Part shown: positions 28,739 to 37,728 of the stretch, piece after piece | How the letters are laid out: every line of letters starts with the position of its first letter | How positions within the stretch are numbered: the stretch's first letter is position 1 | Source: Kroppenstedtia eburnea | GTDB taxonomy: Bacteria; Bacillota; Bacilli; Thermoactinomycetales; DSM-45169 | NCBI RefSeq assembly: GCF_013282215.1 | Contig: NZ_CP048103.1 | Location: 682,001 to 746,000 of the forward strand | DNA length: 64,000 nucleotides | Direction: 5' to 3' | The notes under the pieces: generated by a model | Seen by the model: the letters and a program-made list of their open reading frames with translations, nothing else | Told to the model about the DNA's origin: nothing | Database searches by the model: none | Program-made: the position numbers and the translations under genes

Positions 28739-29377
28739 TCATTTGGAGATTTGAATCGTGGCATTCATCCCGGGAACCAGATTGTCCGGATAGGAATCCA
28801 TGGAGATTTTGACCGGGATGCGCTGGACCACTTTGGTGTAGTCGCCGCTGGCATTTTGCTGAGGCATCAGGGAGAAGGTGGAAGCCGTCGCCAATCCCCG
28901 CTGTTTCACTTTCCCTTCGATGGTGCTGTCGGGGGCGGCATCCACTGTGATCTTCACATCGGCCCCTTCTTTCACATCTTTGTAGTCAGTCTCTTCGATA
29001 TTGGCAACAATGTACAATTCATCCAGATCGACCAGGCTGCCCATCGGTTGACCCGGTGTGACCGGCTGTCCCTTTTGTACCTTGTTCTGAATGATCGTTC
29101 CATCTGCAGGAGCTTTCACCTCCAGGCTTTGCCCCTCAGCTGTCTCGATTTTGCCGATGACATCCCCTTTTTTGAAAGAGGCTCCCTCTTCACCCTTCCA
29201 GCTCTTTACCCGTCCCGGCATTTCCGACACCAGCGGGACCAGTTCTCCTTCCACCCGGGCATCATCGGTTTTCACATAGTTGGCTTGTTGGTAGTAATAG
29301 TAGTAACCGCCGATTCCGGCGGCCACAATGACCAAGGCCAACACGATATTCAACAGGATCAATCGTGATGTTTTCAT
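28739..29377 (-). CDS. HlyD/EmrA-like membrane fusion adaptor, copy 2
   Basis: A 212-residue adaptor with one N-terminal membrane helix and a short lipoyl/barrel HlyD core: biotinyl-lipoyl half-motifs around GRVKSWKGEEGASFKKGDVIGKI and a second half after the short hairpin. It lacks the long coiled coil of Gram-negative EmrA, as expected in a one-membrane cell. I chose the ATG at 29377 (GGAGTGGAG upstream) over a TTG at 29398. It is related to, but clearly different from, the adaptor encoded just before it. Confidence 0.85.
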   Translation of the reverse strand: MKTSRLILLNIVLALVIVAAGIGGYYYYYQQANYVKTDDARVEGELVPLVSEMPGRVKSWKGEEGASFKKGDVIGKIETAEGQSLEVKAPADGTIIQNKVQKGQPVTPGQPMGSLVDLDELYIVANIEETDYKDVKEGADVKITVDAAPDSTIEGKVKQRGLATASTFSLMPQQNASGDYTKVVQRIPVKISMDSYPDNLVPGMNATIQISK

Positions 29378-29394
29378 CAGTGACTCCACTCCCG

Positions 29395-30078
29395 TCAAGA
29401 TTTGTGTATTTTAACGGCAGCATTCATGCCGTAAACGACCTCGTGATCCTGGAAATCCGCCTCAATATAGACGGGAACCCGTTGGACCTCCTTGGTGCCG
29501 CCTGTGGTGGCACGGCCGGACTCCGGGTTTCCGGCCCGGTCCCCGATTCTGTCCACTTTCCCCTTGAAGGTGATGCCGGGCTCGGCGTCGAGATGGATAT
29601 CCACCTGCTGCCCTTTCTTGACCCCGGCAATATTGGATTCATCCACATAGGCCACGATGTGGAGATCCGAGAGGTCCGCCACTATGGCCAAGGGCATTCC
29701 ACCGGCTGTGATCCGTTTTGCCGGGGGAAGGCTTTCCAGGATGGTTCCGCTGATCGGGGATTTGATTTCCCGGGCGGGGGATTTCCCGGACAGGTCGGAT
29801 GCCCCGGAAGTGGACAGAAGAGGCGATGGGGCGGTCAGGGATGGAATCGGAGACAGGCTTCCGATCACCTCGTCCGCTTGGACAACGTCCCCACTGTGAA
29901 CCTTCCAGTCCAACTTACCGGTGGTTTCCGCGGTGATGGTGGCGGTGGGTGCCTTCACCTGGGCGATGTCTGACGCGATATAGTTCTGCTGTTGGTACCC
30001 GTAATAGATACCGCCGCCGATCCCTGCGAGCAGAAAAAGCACCAGGATCAAGCCCCAAAGGAAAGAACGACGCTTCAT
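29395..30078 (-). CDS. HlyD/EmrA-like membrane fusion adaptor, copy 1
   Basis: A 227-residue adaptor with N-terminal membrane helix (about 6-24). It has the lipoyl halves ETTGKLDWKVHSGDVVQADEVIG and a second half around SPISGTILESLPPAKRI, plus a barrel domain with DLSDLHIVAYVDESNIAGVKKG. The start overlaps the MarR stop by 4 bp. Two adaptors for one pump is unusual. They may form a mixed adaptor ring or serve different pumps. Confidence 0.85.
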   Translation of the reverse strand: MKRRSFLWGLILVLFLLAGIGGGIYYGYQQQNYIASDIAQVKAPTATITAETTGKLDWKVHSGDVVQADEVIGSLSPIPSLTAPSPLLSTSGASDLSGKSPAREIKSPISGTILESLPPAKRITAGGMPLAIVADLSDLHIVAYVDESNIAGVKKGQQVDIHLDAEPGITFKGKVDRIGDRAGNPESGRATTGGTKEVQRVPVYIEADFQDHEVVYGMNAAVKIHKS

Positions 30079-30545
30079 GATTCCTCTCCTTTCGAAGGTG
30101 ATTCAGGGTCTTCCAGAATATCGATAAACTTGCGAAGTTGCAGGATAAGTAACTGGATATCCTCGGGAGGAAGGCGAAGCAGCCGGGATTTGAGGAAGTT
30201 GGGATTGAGAGCGGGAACCCCTTTAATAAAGGCTTTTCCCGCCGGAGTGAGATCGATCCATACCACCCGCCGGTCGGTCTGATCCCGCTGCCGTTCCACA
30301 TATCCCATACCTTCCAGCCGATCCACGATTCCACTGAGAGAACTGGTCGACATCCCCGCTTGTTCACTCAGTCCGGCAAGGGACTGCTTTCCTTCATAGG
30401 CGAGGGTGCGCAACACAATACTTTGAGGAACGGTGAGATTATATTTTTTCACCTCCAAGAATGCCCGTTGCCGAAATGTGCGCCCGCTCTGTCTCAACAA
30501 AAAGATCAATTCGTTGATCTGATCTTCTCCCATCAGGGACACCAT
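30075..30545 (-). CDS. MarR family transcriptional regulator
   Basis: A 156-residue winged-helix regulator. The recognition region GLSEQAGMSTSSLSGIVDRLE and wing MGYVERQRDQTDRRVVWIDLT are classic MarR. Such repressors bind palindromes and are released by small aromatic or hydrophobic ligands. It heads the pump operon, and its promoter holds two palindromes, so autorepression is likely. Confidence 0.92.
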   Translation of the reverse strand: MVSLMGEDQINELIFLLRQSGRTFRQRAFLEVKKYNLTVPQSIVLRTLAYEGKQSLAGLSEQAGMSTSSLSGIVDRLEGMGYVERQRDQTDRRVVWIDLTPAGKAFIKGVPALNPNFLKSRLLRLPPEDIQLLILQLRKFIDILEDPESPSKGEES

Positions 30546-30570
30546 CTTTCGATATATTTCGGGTGGCGAA

Positions 30571-30622
30571 CTATACGTATAGGAACGAAGTATATGTTAA
30601 TCCTTCGCATGCGAATTGTCAA
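30571..30622 (-). promoter_or_regulatory. MarR operon promoter with two operator palindromes
   Basis: On the minus strand TTGACA (30622-30617) and TAACAT (30599-30594) are 17 bp apart. A perfect palindrome TTCGCATGCGAA (30604-30615) fills the spacer, and another, CTATACGTATAG (30571-30582), lies just downstream of -10. Both are candidate MarR sites. Confidence 0.65.
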
Positions 30623-30662
30623 TGGTGATGTTAACGGAAAATTTTTTCCCAAATCCATTACG

Positions 30663-30697
30663 TTTTTCAGTACGATGTGGTATTATATACTGAAAAT
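30663..30697 (+). promoter_or_regulatory. Probable promoter/operator of the acylase gene
   Basis: Inverted repeat TTTTTCAGTA (30663-30672) and TACTGAAAAT (30688-30697) flanks a TATTAT box at 30681. The regulator is unknown. Confidence 0.4.
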
Positions 30698-30744
30698 ACC
30701 GAAAAATGGACAGGGGTGGGGAGAACAAAGGAGGGAGCCAATTG

Positions 30745-33492
30745 GTGAATCAATGGGCCGTGGGGATGGTCTGTGTGACGATTGTCGGCTTCGTCTTTGC
30801 TCTTCGGAGTGGAAAAAGAGGGAGACGGAAAGTGTTGCGGAGCGTAATTTGTCTGGGGATGGCGGGACTGTTGGCCCTGTTTTCGATCCATGGGGGCAAC
30901 ACTCCCGTGGAAGCGGAGGGAACTCCGGACCCCGGGGGGTTTCTCAACATTATGCCACCGGGACAGAATGGGGTGGCCAATTTTGGTGACGTGCTCGCAT
31001 TTCTGATCAGCAAAAAATTTCCCAAACATTTTAACGACCAGACACAGATGTATGAATCCCTGATCGGCCGTTCCCCCACTCTCACCGAAGATGAGCTGAC
31101 ACGTTACTTCAAGGTGGCTTCCCTGGGCGTGGAAGGGAAACCGGAGCGGACCTACTCGCCCCAGAGGGGGGTGACGGTTGAGAGGGATGGATTCGGCGTC
31201 CCCCATATTGAGGGAGAGACCCGGGAAGCGACAATGTTTGCGGTGGGGTATGTGACAGCGGAAGATCGTCTCTTCATGATGGACGTGCTGCGTCATCTCG
31301 GTCGGGCCCAATTGAGTCAATTTCTCGGGGACAGCGAACGAAACCGCAGGATGGATGAGGCCCAGTTGAAAGTGGCTCCCTACACCGAAGCGGATTTGAC
31401 CCGTCAGGCTCAGGAGCTGTGTGCACAAGGGACGGAAGGAGCCCAGGTTTGTGAAGACATGGAGGCTTATGTGGCAGGAATCAACGCTTATATCAAAAAA
31501 GCCAGATTGAACCCGAAGTATCTGCCCGGTGAATATGTCGCCTTGTTTAAGATTCCCCAAAAGTGGAAGATGGAAGACAGTGTGGCGATCGCCAGTCTGG
31601 TGGGGGGGATTTTTGGAAAGGGTGGCGGTGAGGAAGTGGCTGCGGGCAAGTTTCTCTCCCAACTCCAGCAAAAACACGGTGAGAAAGAAGGGCGCAGGAT
31701 CTGGGAGGATTTCCGGAGTGCCGAGGATCCGGAGACACCGGTGACGATCCGGGAGCGCTTCCCGTACCAGGAGGGGCACCGGGTGGATTCCCGCTCCACG
31801 GCCCTGCTGGATCTGGAAACCGTCGATCAAACTCTGAAGGAAATGGAACCGCCGGAGATGAAGATCGACGGTCCCATGGGTCCCATCGATCTCCGGGTGC
31901 CTGACGGGATGAGCAATGCCATCCTGGTGGGGGGAAAGCATACCGAGGCGGGGCGCCCCATCGCAGTCTTCGGTCCCCAGACCAGTTACTTCAGTCCGCA
32001 ATTGTTGACAGAGGTCGCTGTGCGCGGACCGGGGATTGAAGCCCGTGGTGTCGGCTTTGCCGGGGTGAATCTGTATGTACAGATGGGTCGGGGTCGCGAT
32101 TTTTCCTGGTCGGCCACCTCCGCCGGGGCGGACAATGTGGATCAATGGGTGGTCAAGCTGTGTGAACCGGCCGGGGGCAAACCCACCCTGGATTCCAAGG
32201 GCTATCTGTACAAAGGGGAGTGCCGCCCCATGGAAACCTTGAATCACACCCAACAGACGGCTCCATGGGTCAAAAAGGAAGAGCGGACACCCCGGATGAA
32301 AACGAAGCGGATGAACATGAAGGTGAACCGGACCCTCTACGGTCCTGTCAGTGCCCGGGGGACGGTGAAAGGGGAGCCGGTGGCGGTGGTCACCCAGCGC
32401 TCCACCTATATGAAAGAGTTGAACAGCGCCATCGGATTTAAACGGGTCAACGATCCCCGGTACATGAGCGGTGGGGCCGCTTCCTTCCAAAGGGCCTTTG
32501 ATCGGGTGGATTACACTTTCAACTGGTTTTATGTGGACAAACAAGATATCGCCTACAAGCACTCCTGTCTGTGCCCCGTCCGGGACAAACGGACAGACCC
32601 CGATCTGCCCACCTGGGGGAACGGAGAATACGATTGGAGCGGGGAATTCCTGAAGCCGGAACAGCAACCCCGGGTGATCAATCCGAAACAGGGTTATCTC
32701 GTGAACTGGAACAACAAGCAAGCTCCGGGCTTTCGGGCCAATGATGAACAATTCAGCTATGGTTCCATCCATCGCTCCGACCTCCTGGAGAAGCGGCTGA
32801 AAGCGGCGGTGGAATCGGGCAACAAGCTGACCCGGGCAGATATGGTCAACATCATGGCGGATGCAGCCACGGTTGATCTGAAGGGACAGGAAGTTTATCC
32901 CTGGGTGCTGAAGGTTCTGGGGGAAAAGGCGCCTGGTGGGGATCCGGTTCTGCAGGAGATGAGGGACCGTCTCGCCCGCTGGGTGGAAACCGGCGGTCAT
33001 CGTCGGGACCTTGCCGGTAATGACGGAAAATACGACCATGCCGTGGCCATCGCAATCGGGGATGCTTACTTCAAGCGACTGGCCAAGGCCATGTTTGATC
33101 CGGTCCTCGCCGGAGCGGATCTGCCCAATGTGGTGGAGGACTATCCCAGTCAAGGGCTTGGATCGGCCTTCAACGCCGGTTATTACACTTATGTACACAA
33201 AGATCTCCGCCAGGTCCTCGGCGGGAAAGTGAAAGGCCCTTGGCACCGGAGCTATTGTGGTGAGGGAGACCTCAACACCTGCCGCGACACCCTGTGGAAA
33301 GCCCTGGAGGCGACGGCAGGGGATTTGCAGCAAACCTATGGATCCGCCTATGTGAACAACTGGGTGTATGACGCCACCAAGGATGAGATCATCCAGGAAC
33401 CCCTGGGAGCGGTGGAGGCACCCCGGATGCGTTGGATGAACCGCCCCACCTTCCAACAGGTGGTCCAGGTGGGAGTGCCCATTCGCCAATAA
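30745..33492 (+). CDS. Large penicillin acylase family protein (Ntn hydrolase)
   Basis: About 915 residues. Penicillin amidase domains are recognisable: GVTVERDGFGVPHIEGETREATMF starts the alpha chain (about residues 138-160), and the beta chain would begin at Ser390 in GMSNAILVGG, the N-terminal nucleophile exposed by self-cleavage. Substrates of the family include penicillins, acyl-homoserine lactones and other acyl amides; the one here is unknown. Cys pairs (LCAQ...VCED, LCEP...ECRP, SCLC, YCGE...TCRD) suggest disulfides and an exported enzyme. GTG at 30745 follows AAAGGAGGG; a second GTG at 30832 would give a cleaner signal peptide. Confidence 0.85.
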   Translation: MNQWAVGMVCVTIVGFVFALRSGKRGRRKVLRSVICLGMAGLLALFSIHGGNTPVEAEGTPDPGGFLNIMPPGQNGVANFGDVLAFLISKKFPKHFNDQTQMYESLIGRSPTLTEDELTRYFKVASLGVEGKPERTYSPQRGVTVERDGFGVPHIEGETREATMFAVGYVTAEDRLFMMDVLRHLGRAQLSQFLGDSERNRRMDEAQLKVAPYTEADLTRQAQELCAQGTEGAQVCEDMEAYVAGINAYIKKARLNPKYLPGEYVALFKIPQKWKMEDSVAIASLVGGIFGKGGGEEVAAGKFLSQLQQKHGEKEGRRIWEDFRSAEDPETPVTIRERFPYQEGHRVDSRSTALLDLETVDQTLKEMEPPEMKIDGPMGPIDLRVPDGMSNAILVGGKHTEAGRPIAVFGPQTSYFSPQLLTEVAVRGPGIEARGVGFAGVNLYVQMGRGRDFSWSATSAGADNVDQWVVKLCEPAGGKPTLDSKGYLYKGECRPMETLNHTQQTAPWVKKEERTPRMKTKRMNMKVNRTLYGPVSARGTVKGEPVAVVTQRSTYMKELNSAIGFKRVNDPRYMSGGAASFQRAFDRVDYTFNWFYVDKQDIAYKHSCLCPVRDKRTDPDLPTWGNGEYDWSGEFLKPEQQPRVINPKQGYLVNWNNKQAPGFRANDEQFSYGSIHRSDLLEKRLKAAVESGNKLTRADMVNIMADAATVDLKGQEVYPWVLKVLGEKAPGGDPVLQEMRDRLARWVETGGHRRDLAGNDGKYDHAVAIAIGDAYFKRLAKAMFDPVLAGADLPNVVEDYPSQGLGSAFNAGYYTYVHKDLRQVLGGKVKGPWHRSYCGEGDLNTCRDTLWKALEATAGDLQQTYGSAYVNNWVYDATKDEIIQEPLGAVEAPRMRWMNRPTFQQVVQVGVPIRQ

Positions 33493-33500
33493 GGATGGAC

Positions 33501-33548
33501 AAACGGCTTCTTTCCGGGTTATGACCGGGAAGAAGCCGTCTTTATTTT
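33501..33548 (+). terminator. Terminator of the acylase gene
   Basis: Long arms ACGGCTTCTTTCCGG and CCGGGAAGAAGCCGT are followed by a T-rich stretch. Confidence 0.85.
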
Positions 33549-33562
33549 CACCGGGACGGATC

Positions 33563-33603
33563 AGAAGCGTTGTGATTTGGAGGGTCCAGGGTCGGTTGGG
33601 TAC
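33563..33603. repeat. Degenerate remnant of repeat family 1
   Basis: AGAAGCGTTGTGA at 33563-33575 matches the family 1 end, followed by a weak GGTCGGTTGGGT arm. No partner arm is present. Confidence 0.4.
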
Positions 33604-33615
33604 AGAAGTGGCATA

Positions 33616-34296
33616 TCAGACCGTAACACTTAAAGCCAACAGATACTGGGCGGTGAAATAGGTGCTCATCACCCCGAGGTCTCCCCGGGGGAAGGGGTGA
33701 ACAAACCGGTTCCAGCCGAGAATGGCGTCGGAGAGATAGAAGAGCAAAGCTCCGGCGAGAATCAGGGATGAGCCGGTGAACCAGGCCGTCCAGACCATCA
33801 GGGAGATCACCAGTACATAGGAGAGGACGGCAAATTGCAATCTCCCCCCGCCCTCTTCCTTGACCCCGGGTCGCAGAAAATAGATATAAGCCGCACCGAG
33901 CAAGATCAGTACCAGGGTGAACCCGACCCATCCGGAGGCGTCTTCCATCCTTGGGAAGAAAGCGGCGACATAGCAGAGATGGGCGAGGAAAAAAGAGGAG
34001 AGTCCCTGGATGAACCGATTGGACGGCCACATGAGAAAGACATCCCCGACAAGGGAAAACAGAAGGCCAACCAGGATCAGCCAGCCGTAGCTTCCGGGTT
34101 CCTTCGCCACTCCGACGACAGCCAGCAGGATGATCCAGATCATCGTTCCCGGCTTCAAAAGGAATTTCCACAGTTGCCGGTCTTTGTACAAGGCCAGCCA
34201 CAGATAGGCGAGGCCGGAGACGAGGGTTGCGATGGAAAGAAACAGAATCACGCCGATGACCTCCTTCGTCCTCTTGCTAACCTGTATTCCATCCAT
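33616..34296 (-). CDS. Lysoplasmalogenase-like (YhhN family) membrane protein
   Basis: A 226-residue protein with about eight membrane helices. YhhN features are seen: LFSLVGDVFLM in the middle and FYLSDAILGWNRF near the end, which carry the conserved acidic residues. Characterised relatives hydrolyse the vinyl ether of lysoplasmalogens, but activity in bacteria is proven for few members. The gene is monocistronic and converges on the acylase gene. Confidence 0.8.
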   Translation of the reverse strand: MDGIQVSKRTKEVIGVILFLSIATLVSGLAYLWLALYKDRQLWKFLLKPGTMIWIILLAVVGVAKEPGSYGWLILVGLLFSLVGDVFLMWPSNRFIQGLSSFFLAHLCYVAAFFPRMEDASGWVGFTLVLILLGAAYIYFLRPGVKEEGGGRLQFAVLSYVLVISLMVWTAWFTGSSLILAGALLFYLSDAILGWNRFVHPFPRGDLGVMSTYFTAQYLLALSVTV

Positions 34297-34380
34297 CGCT
34301 GAACTATCCTTTTATTTGAATGGTGGGAATATTGTTGACGGGTGTTTATTTTTCCCGCGCTGTCGCAAAGGACTGATTTT

Positions 34381-34422
34381 ATCATAAGGGCAACCTTCGC
34401 TTTTGAAGGTTGCCCTTATGAT
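34381..34422. terminator. Perfect 18-bp inverted repeat, probable bidirectional terminator
   Basis: ATCATAAGGGCAACCTTC pairs with GAAGGTTGCCCTTATGAT around a six-base loop. It lies just past the kinase stop. T runs on either side are short, so it may instead protect the mRNA end. Confidence 0.6.
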
Positions 34423-34447
34423 TTCTTGGCCGAATCTTAACCCGATA

Positions 34448-35779
34448 TTAAGTTTGCTCTGCGGCAGGGATCCAACCTGTCAGCAGTGCTCCCCCCTCTG
34501 AATGGTTTCTTATGGAAAGTTCACCTCCGTGTCGCCTGATAATTCTTTGTGAAATGGTTAACCCCAATCCGCTGCCGCCAGTGGAACGACTTCTGGAGAC
34601 TTCACCACGATATAGGGGTTCAAAAACCCGTTGCAGTTCTTCCGAAGAGAAGCCTGGCCCTGTATCACGTATCGTAAACTTTACTTTGTCACCATCTTTA
34701 TAGCATTGGACCACAATTTCACCCTCGGTGGGTGTGTGTCTGACGGCATTATCCAGCAGATTGTTTATGGCGCGCTCCAATAAGTGCGTGTCGCCGCTGA
34801 TGATGCAATCGTCTGCAAAATGGTTTGAGATCGAGATGTGTTTTTGCCGGGCCGGCGGACTCAGACTGTCAATCGACTTCCGGAGTATCAGTTGAAGATC
34901 AACCGTCTTGTTGTTCAGTTTCGTCTCCAAATACTCCATCTTCGTAAATGTAAACAGGTCCTCTACCAGCCGATCCAATTGCGCCGTTTTTTCCTTACAA
35001 ACTGTCAAATATTTGGTTGTTTTCTCCGGTGTTTGAGCAATCCCTTGTTCCAGACCATCCAAATAACCTCGCAAGGCGAACAACGGTGTTCGTAAATCAT
35101 GTGCGACAGCGGCAATCACAAATCTACGTTCTTCTTCCAATTCCGCCTGTTTCCGATGAGATTTTTGCAGTCCCTTCACCATCACCTCAAATCCATCGCG
35201 CACTTCGGCAATTTCCGTGATCCTGGACGAGGGGTACTGCACATCCCAATCCCCTGAAGCAATTTGTCTGGCTGCAAAGCTCATCTTCTCGAGGGGCTTG
35301 AGAAGGAACCGCCTCATTTCAACACCGACAACGAAGAAAGCGAGCAGCAGTCCGGCAAAGGACGAAATCCATTGAACTGTATTGGATTTTGGCAGATAAA
35401 GAATTACCCTTCCCAGCAAATGACCATCCTCTATGACGGAGAACTGTTCCGTTGATGACAAAGCGCCACGTCGCTCCGGGTCGGACTGAAAAATTTCCTG
35501 ATCTGACGCAGATCGAATAGCCACACCCATCTGCGCTTTTTGCAATCGGGTATGCAATTGGTTTTGCCAATTTGGATCCTTCCATTTGTCCGGGTTGGTT
35601 TCGATCAGGTGAATCGTCTCGCTCAACTGTCTTTGCAGCGTCTCATCTTGCGGCTGACTTTTTGCGAAGCTGAGCGTTTTTGTTTCCATGAAGTGAGCTG
35701 TGACAAGGAAGATACACGGTAATGATAGTATGAAGAAGAAGCAGAGCATGGTAAACGTGCGAATGCGAATGGTCTTCAT
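34448..35779 (-). CDS. Sensor histidine kinase, two-component system 2
   Basis: A 443-residue kinase. Helices at about 9-30 and 138-156 enclose an outer domain of about 105 residues. HAMP follows, then His227 in AAVAHDLRTPL, N-box RAINNLLDNAVRHTP and G-box GGSGLGLTIS. The ATG at 35779 overlaps the regulator stop (ATGA). Its sensor is not recognised. The pair reads away from the DJ-1/PfpI fusion gene, a possible target. Confidence 0.9.
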   Translation of the reverse strand: MKTIRIRTFTMLCFFFILSLPCIFLVTAHFMETKTLSFAKSQPQDETLQRQLSETIHLIETNPDKWKDPNWQNQLHTRLQKAQMGVAIRSASDQEIFQSDPERRGALSSTEQFSVIEDGHLLGRVILYLPKSNTVQWISSFAGLLLAFFVVGVEMRRFLLKPLEKMSFAARQIASGDWDVQYPSSRITEIAEVRDGFEVMVKGLQKSHRKQAELEEERRFVIAAVAHDLRTPLFALRGYLDGLEQGIAQTPEKTTKYLTVCKEKTAQLDRLVEDLFTFTKMEYLETKLNNKTVDLQLILRKSIDSLSPPARQKHISISNHFADDCIISGDTHLLERAINNLLDNAVRHTPTEGEIVVQCYKDGDKVKFTIRDTGPGFSSEELQRVFEPLYRGEVSRSRSTGGSGLGLTISQRIIRRHGGELSIRNHSEGGALLTGWIPAAEQT

Positions 35780-36465
35780 TTTATTCCCTCGAAGCGATAC
35801 CCTACTCCCCATACATTGACCAGGTGTTGTGGATGGTTTGGATCGGATTCGATTTTCTCGCGAAGCCGACTGAGATGGACCCGAATCGTATGCTTATCGC
35901 CCACCCCATCCCAAAATTTTGCAAGTAATTGTTCGTATGAAAAAACATGTCTTGGATGTTCGGCAAATAAGCGCAACAGCTCATATTCCTTCGGTGTGAG
36001 CACTACATTCTTCCCTTCCACTACGACTTCTCTTGTGGACAGATTGATCTTGATGCGGCCATAATCCAAGATCCTTTCTTCCATTTGCTGCTGGGAAGCG
36101 GAACGCCGCAATACGGCTTTTACTCTGGCAACAATCTCTCCAGGTGAAGCGGTTTTGACGATATAGTCATCGCCGCCGAGGGTCAGCCCTCGAATCTTGT
36201 CTACATCATCGCTGCGAGCACTCAGGAAAAGGATCGGAACGTTGCTCTTTGACCGAATCCGGCGGCATAACTCAAACCCGTTTTGTCCCGGCATCATGAT
36301 GTCCAGAATCAGGCAATGGATGGTACTCTGTTCAAATACGGCCCAAGCTTGAGCGGAATCGCAAGCGGTGATCACGCGAAAGTTTTCGTTCTCCAAAAAA
36401 TCTCTCAACAGGTCAACGATACTTGGGTCATCGTCTACAACGAGGATCGTATTTACTGCACTCAT
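35776..36465 (-). CDS. OmpR family response regulator, system 2
   Basis: A 229-residue regulator. The receiver has VVDDDPS, phospho-acceptor Asp55 in LILDIMMPG and Lys in VKTASPG; an OmpR winged helix follows with GDKHTIRVHLSRLREKIE. The usual receiver KPF is KTA here, a minor oddity. I chose the ATG at 36465 after AAAGGTGGG rather than the frame start at 36513. Confidence 0.9.
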   Translation of the reverse strand: MSAVNTILVVDDDPSIVDLLRDFLENENFRVITACDSAQAWAVFEQSTIHCLILDIMMPGQNGFELCRRIRSKSNVPILFLSARSDDVDKIRGLTLGGDDYIVKTASPGEIVARVKAVLRRSASQQQMEERILDYGRIKINLSTREVVVEGKNVVLTPKEYELLRLFAEHPRHVFSYEQLLAKFWDGVGDKHTIRVHLSRLREKIESDPNHPQHLVNVWGVGYRFEGIK

Positions 36466-36641
36466 GAATATCCCACCTTTAACTCCTAGTTTATCATTTT
36501 TCTTCAAGGTCAAATGAAACCCTGTGGTTTGTGATGCATTGTTTATTGTTTTGTGACCTTTTTACAACTTCCTTTGAGATATTCAATTGTTATGATTCCA
36601 TTGTGAGCACGGACGGTACTTGGGATAAGGGGGAACTATCG

Positions 36642-37676
36642 ATGTTACCAGTTCAAATCGTGCTTTTTGATGGCTTCGACCTGCTGGATGCCATTGCACC
36701 ATACGAGGTATTTTGCGCCGCCGCCATGAATGCTGACAACGCATTAAAAGTGGAATTCGTCACCGCCGAAGGGCCGAGGCCCGTTCCGAGCGGCATCAAC
36801 GGGTTGAAAATTGAAGCGGACGGCAGACTCGACCCGGAACGTGGGGGCATCATTCTCGTGCCTGGCGCGTCCGGTGACATCGAAGGAGATGGTCCGGACT
36901 CGATCCCGGCTATTCTGGGTCGAGCCATGAATACAGAATTGACGGGGTTGGTTGGGCAGGCACTCGGCCAACAAGACGCCGTGGTCGCGACGGTATGCGG
37001 CGGTTCTCTGGTGCTGGCCATGGGAGGATTGTTGGAAGGGAGACCGGCGGTAACGAACCATCTGGGCATGGATTTACTTGGCGCAACCGGGGCCATTCCC
37101 GTCCCGGCACGGATCGTGGATGATGGTAACCTGGTTACCGGCGGCGGTGTAACTTCGGGACTCGATGTGGCTCTGTACCTGGTGGAACGTGAGCTAGGAC
37201 CGCGGATCGCACACGCGGTGGAGGAGTTGTTCGAATTTGAACGGAGGGGAACGGTTTGGCGGGAATCCGGAATGGCACCCGGCACTGATAAAATATTACG
37301 GGGCGACGAACCGAACATCGCGGCAGACCTGGCGGCGACGAATGACGGCACCATGGATCACAAAATCACACAGGCATCGGCCTTTGACGGAGATTGGGAT
37401 ACGACCATCGCCACACCCATCGGGAAACTGGAAGTCAAGCTCTCGATCGCGTCAAGTGATGGAATGATCCAGGGTACGGCAACACAAGGAGACGAGACGG
37501 TCGAATTGATGAACCCCGTGCTTCGGGACAACAAACTTACCTGGTCGCTTCGAATCACGAAACCCATGCGCTTAAATCTGAAATTCGAAGTTGCCGCTGA
37601 CGGAGATCAAATGACCGGAATCGCCAAAGCCGGTATACTGCCGGCATCCAAATTAACAGGAAAACGGGTCTCCTGA
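36642..37676 (+). CDS. DJ-1/PfpI family protein fused to a C-terminal beta-barrel-like domain
   Basis: A 344-residue protein. The N-terminal two thirds are a DJ-1/PfpI domain: LFDGFDLLDAIAPYEVF at the start, and the nucleophile elbow VATVCGGSLVLA with its Cys (near 129), as in isocyanide hydratase and AraC-type amidase domains. The last 95 residues (from about FDGDWDTTIATPIGKLE) resemble a small beta domain found at the ends of some hydrolases and dehydrogenases. I have not seen this pairing. The function is unknown; isocyanide hydratase-like hydrolysis or stress protection is possible. The ATG at 36642 follows AAGGGGG. Confidence 0.75.
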   Translation: MLPVQIVLFDGFDLLDAIAPYEVFCAAAMNADNALKVEFVTAEGPRPVPSGINGLKIEADGRLDPERGGIILVPGASGDIEGDGPDSIPAILGRAMNTELTGLVGQALGQQDAVVATVCGGSLVLAMGGLLEGRPAVTNHLGMDLLGATGAIPVPARIVDDGNLVTGGGVTSGLDVALYLVERELGPRIAHAVEELFEFERRGTVWRESGMAPGTDKILRGDEPNIAADLAATNDGTMDHKITQASAFDGDWDTTIATPIGKLEVKLSIASSDGMIQGTATQGDETVELMNPVLRDNKLTWSLRITKPMRLNLKFEVAADGDQMTGIAKAGILPASKLTGKRVS

Positions 37677-37728
37677 CCCGGAATTGTGTATTGGTAATGA
37701 TTATGGGGCCGCGGGAGTGTTGGATCAC

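Noticed and set aside
30667-33489. 940-codon open frame antisense to the acylase gene
   Set aside because: It is a high-GC shadow: no ribosome site, Pro/His-rich composition, no recognisable domain, and the plus strand encodes a clear acylase.
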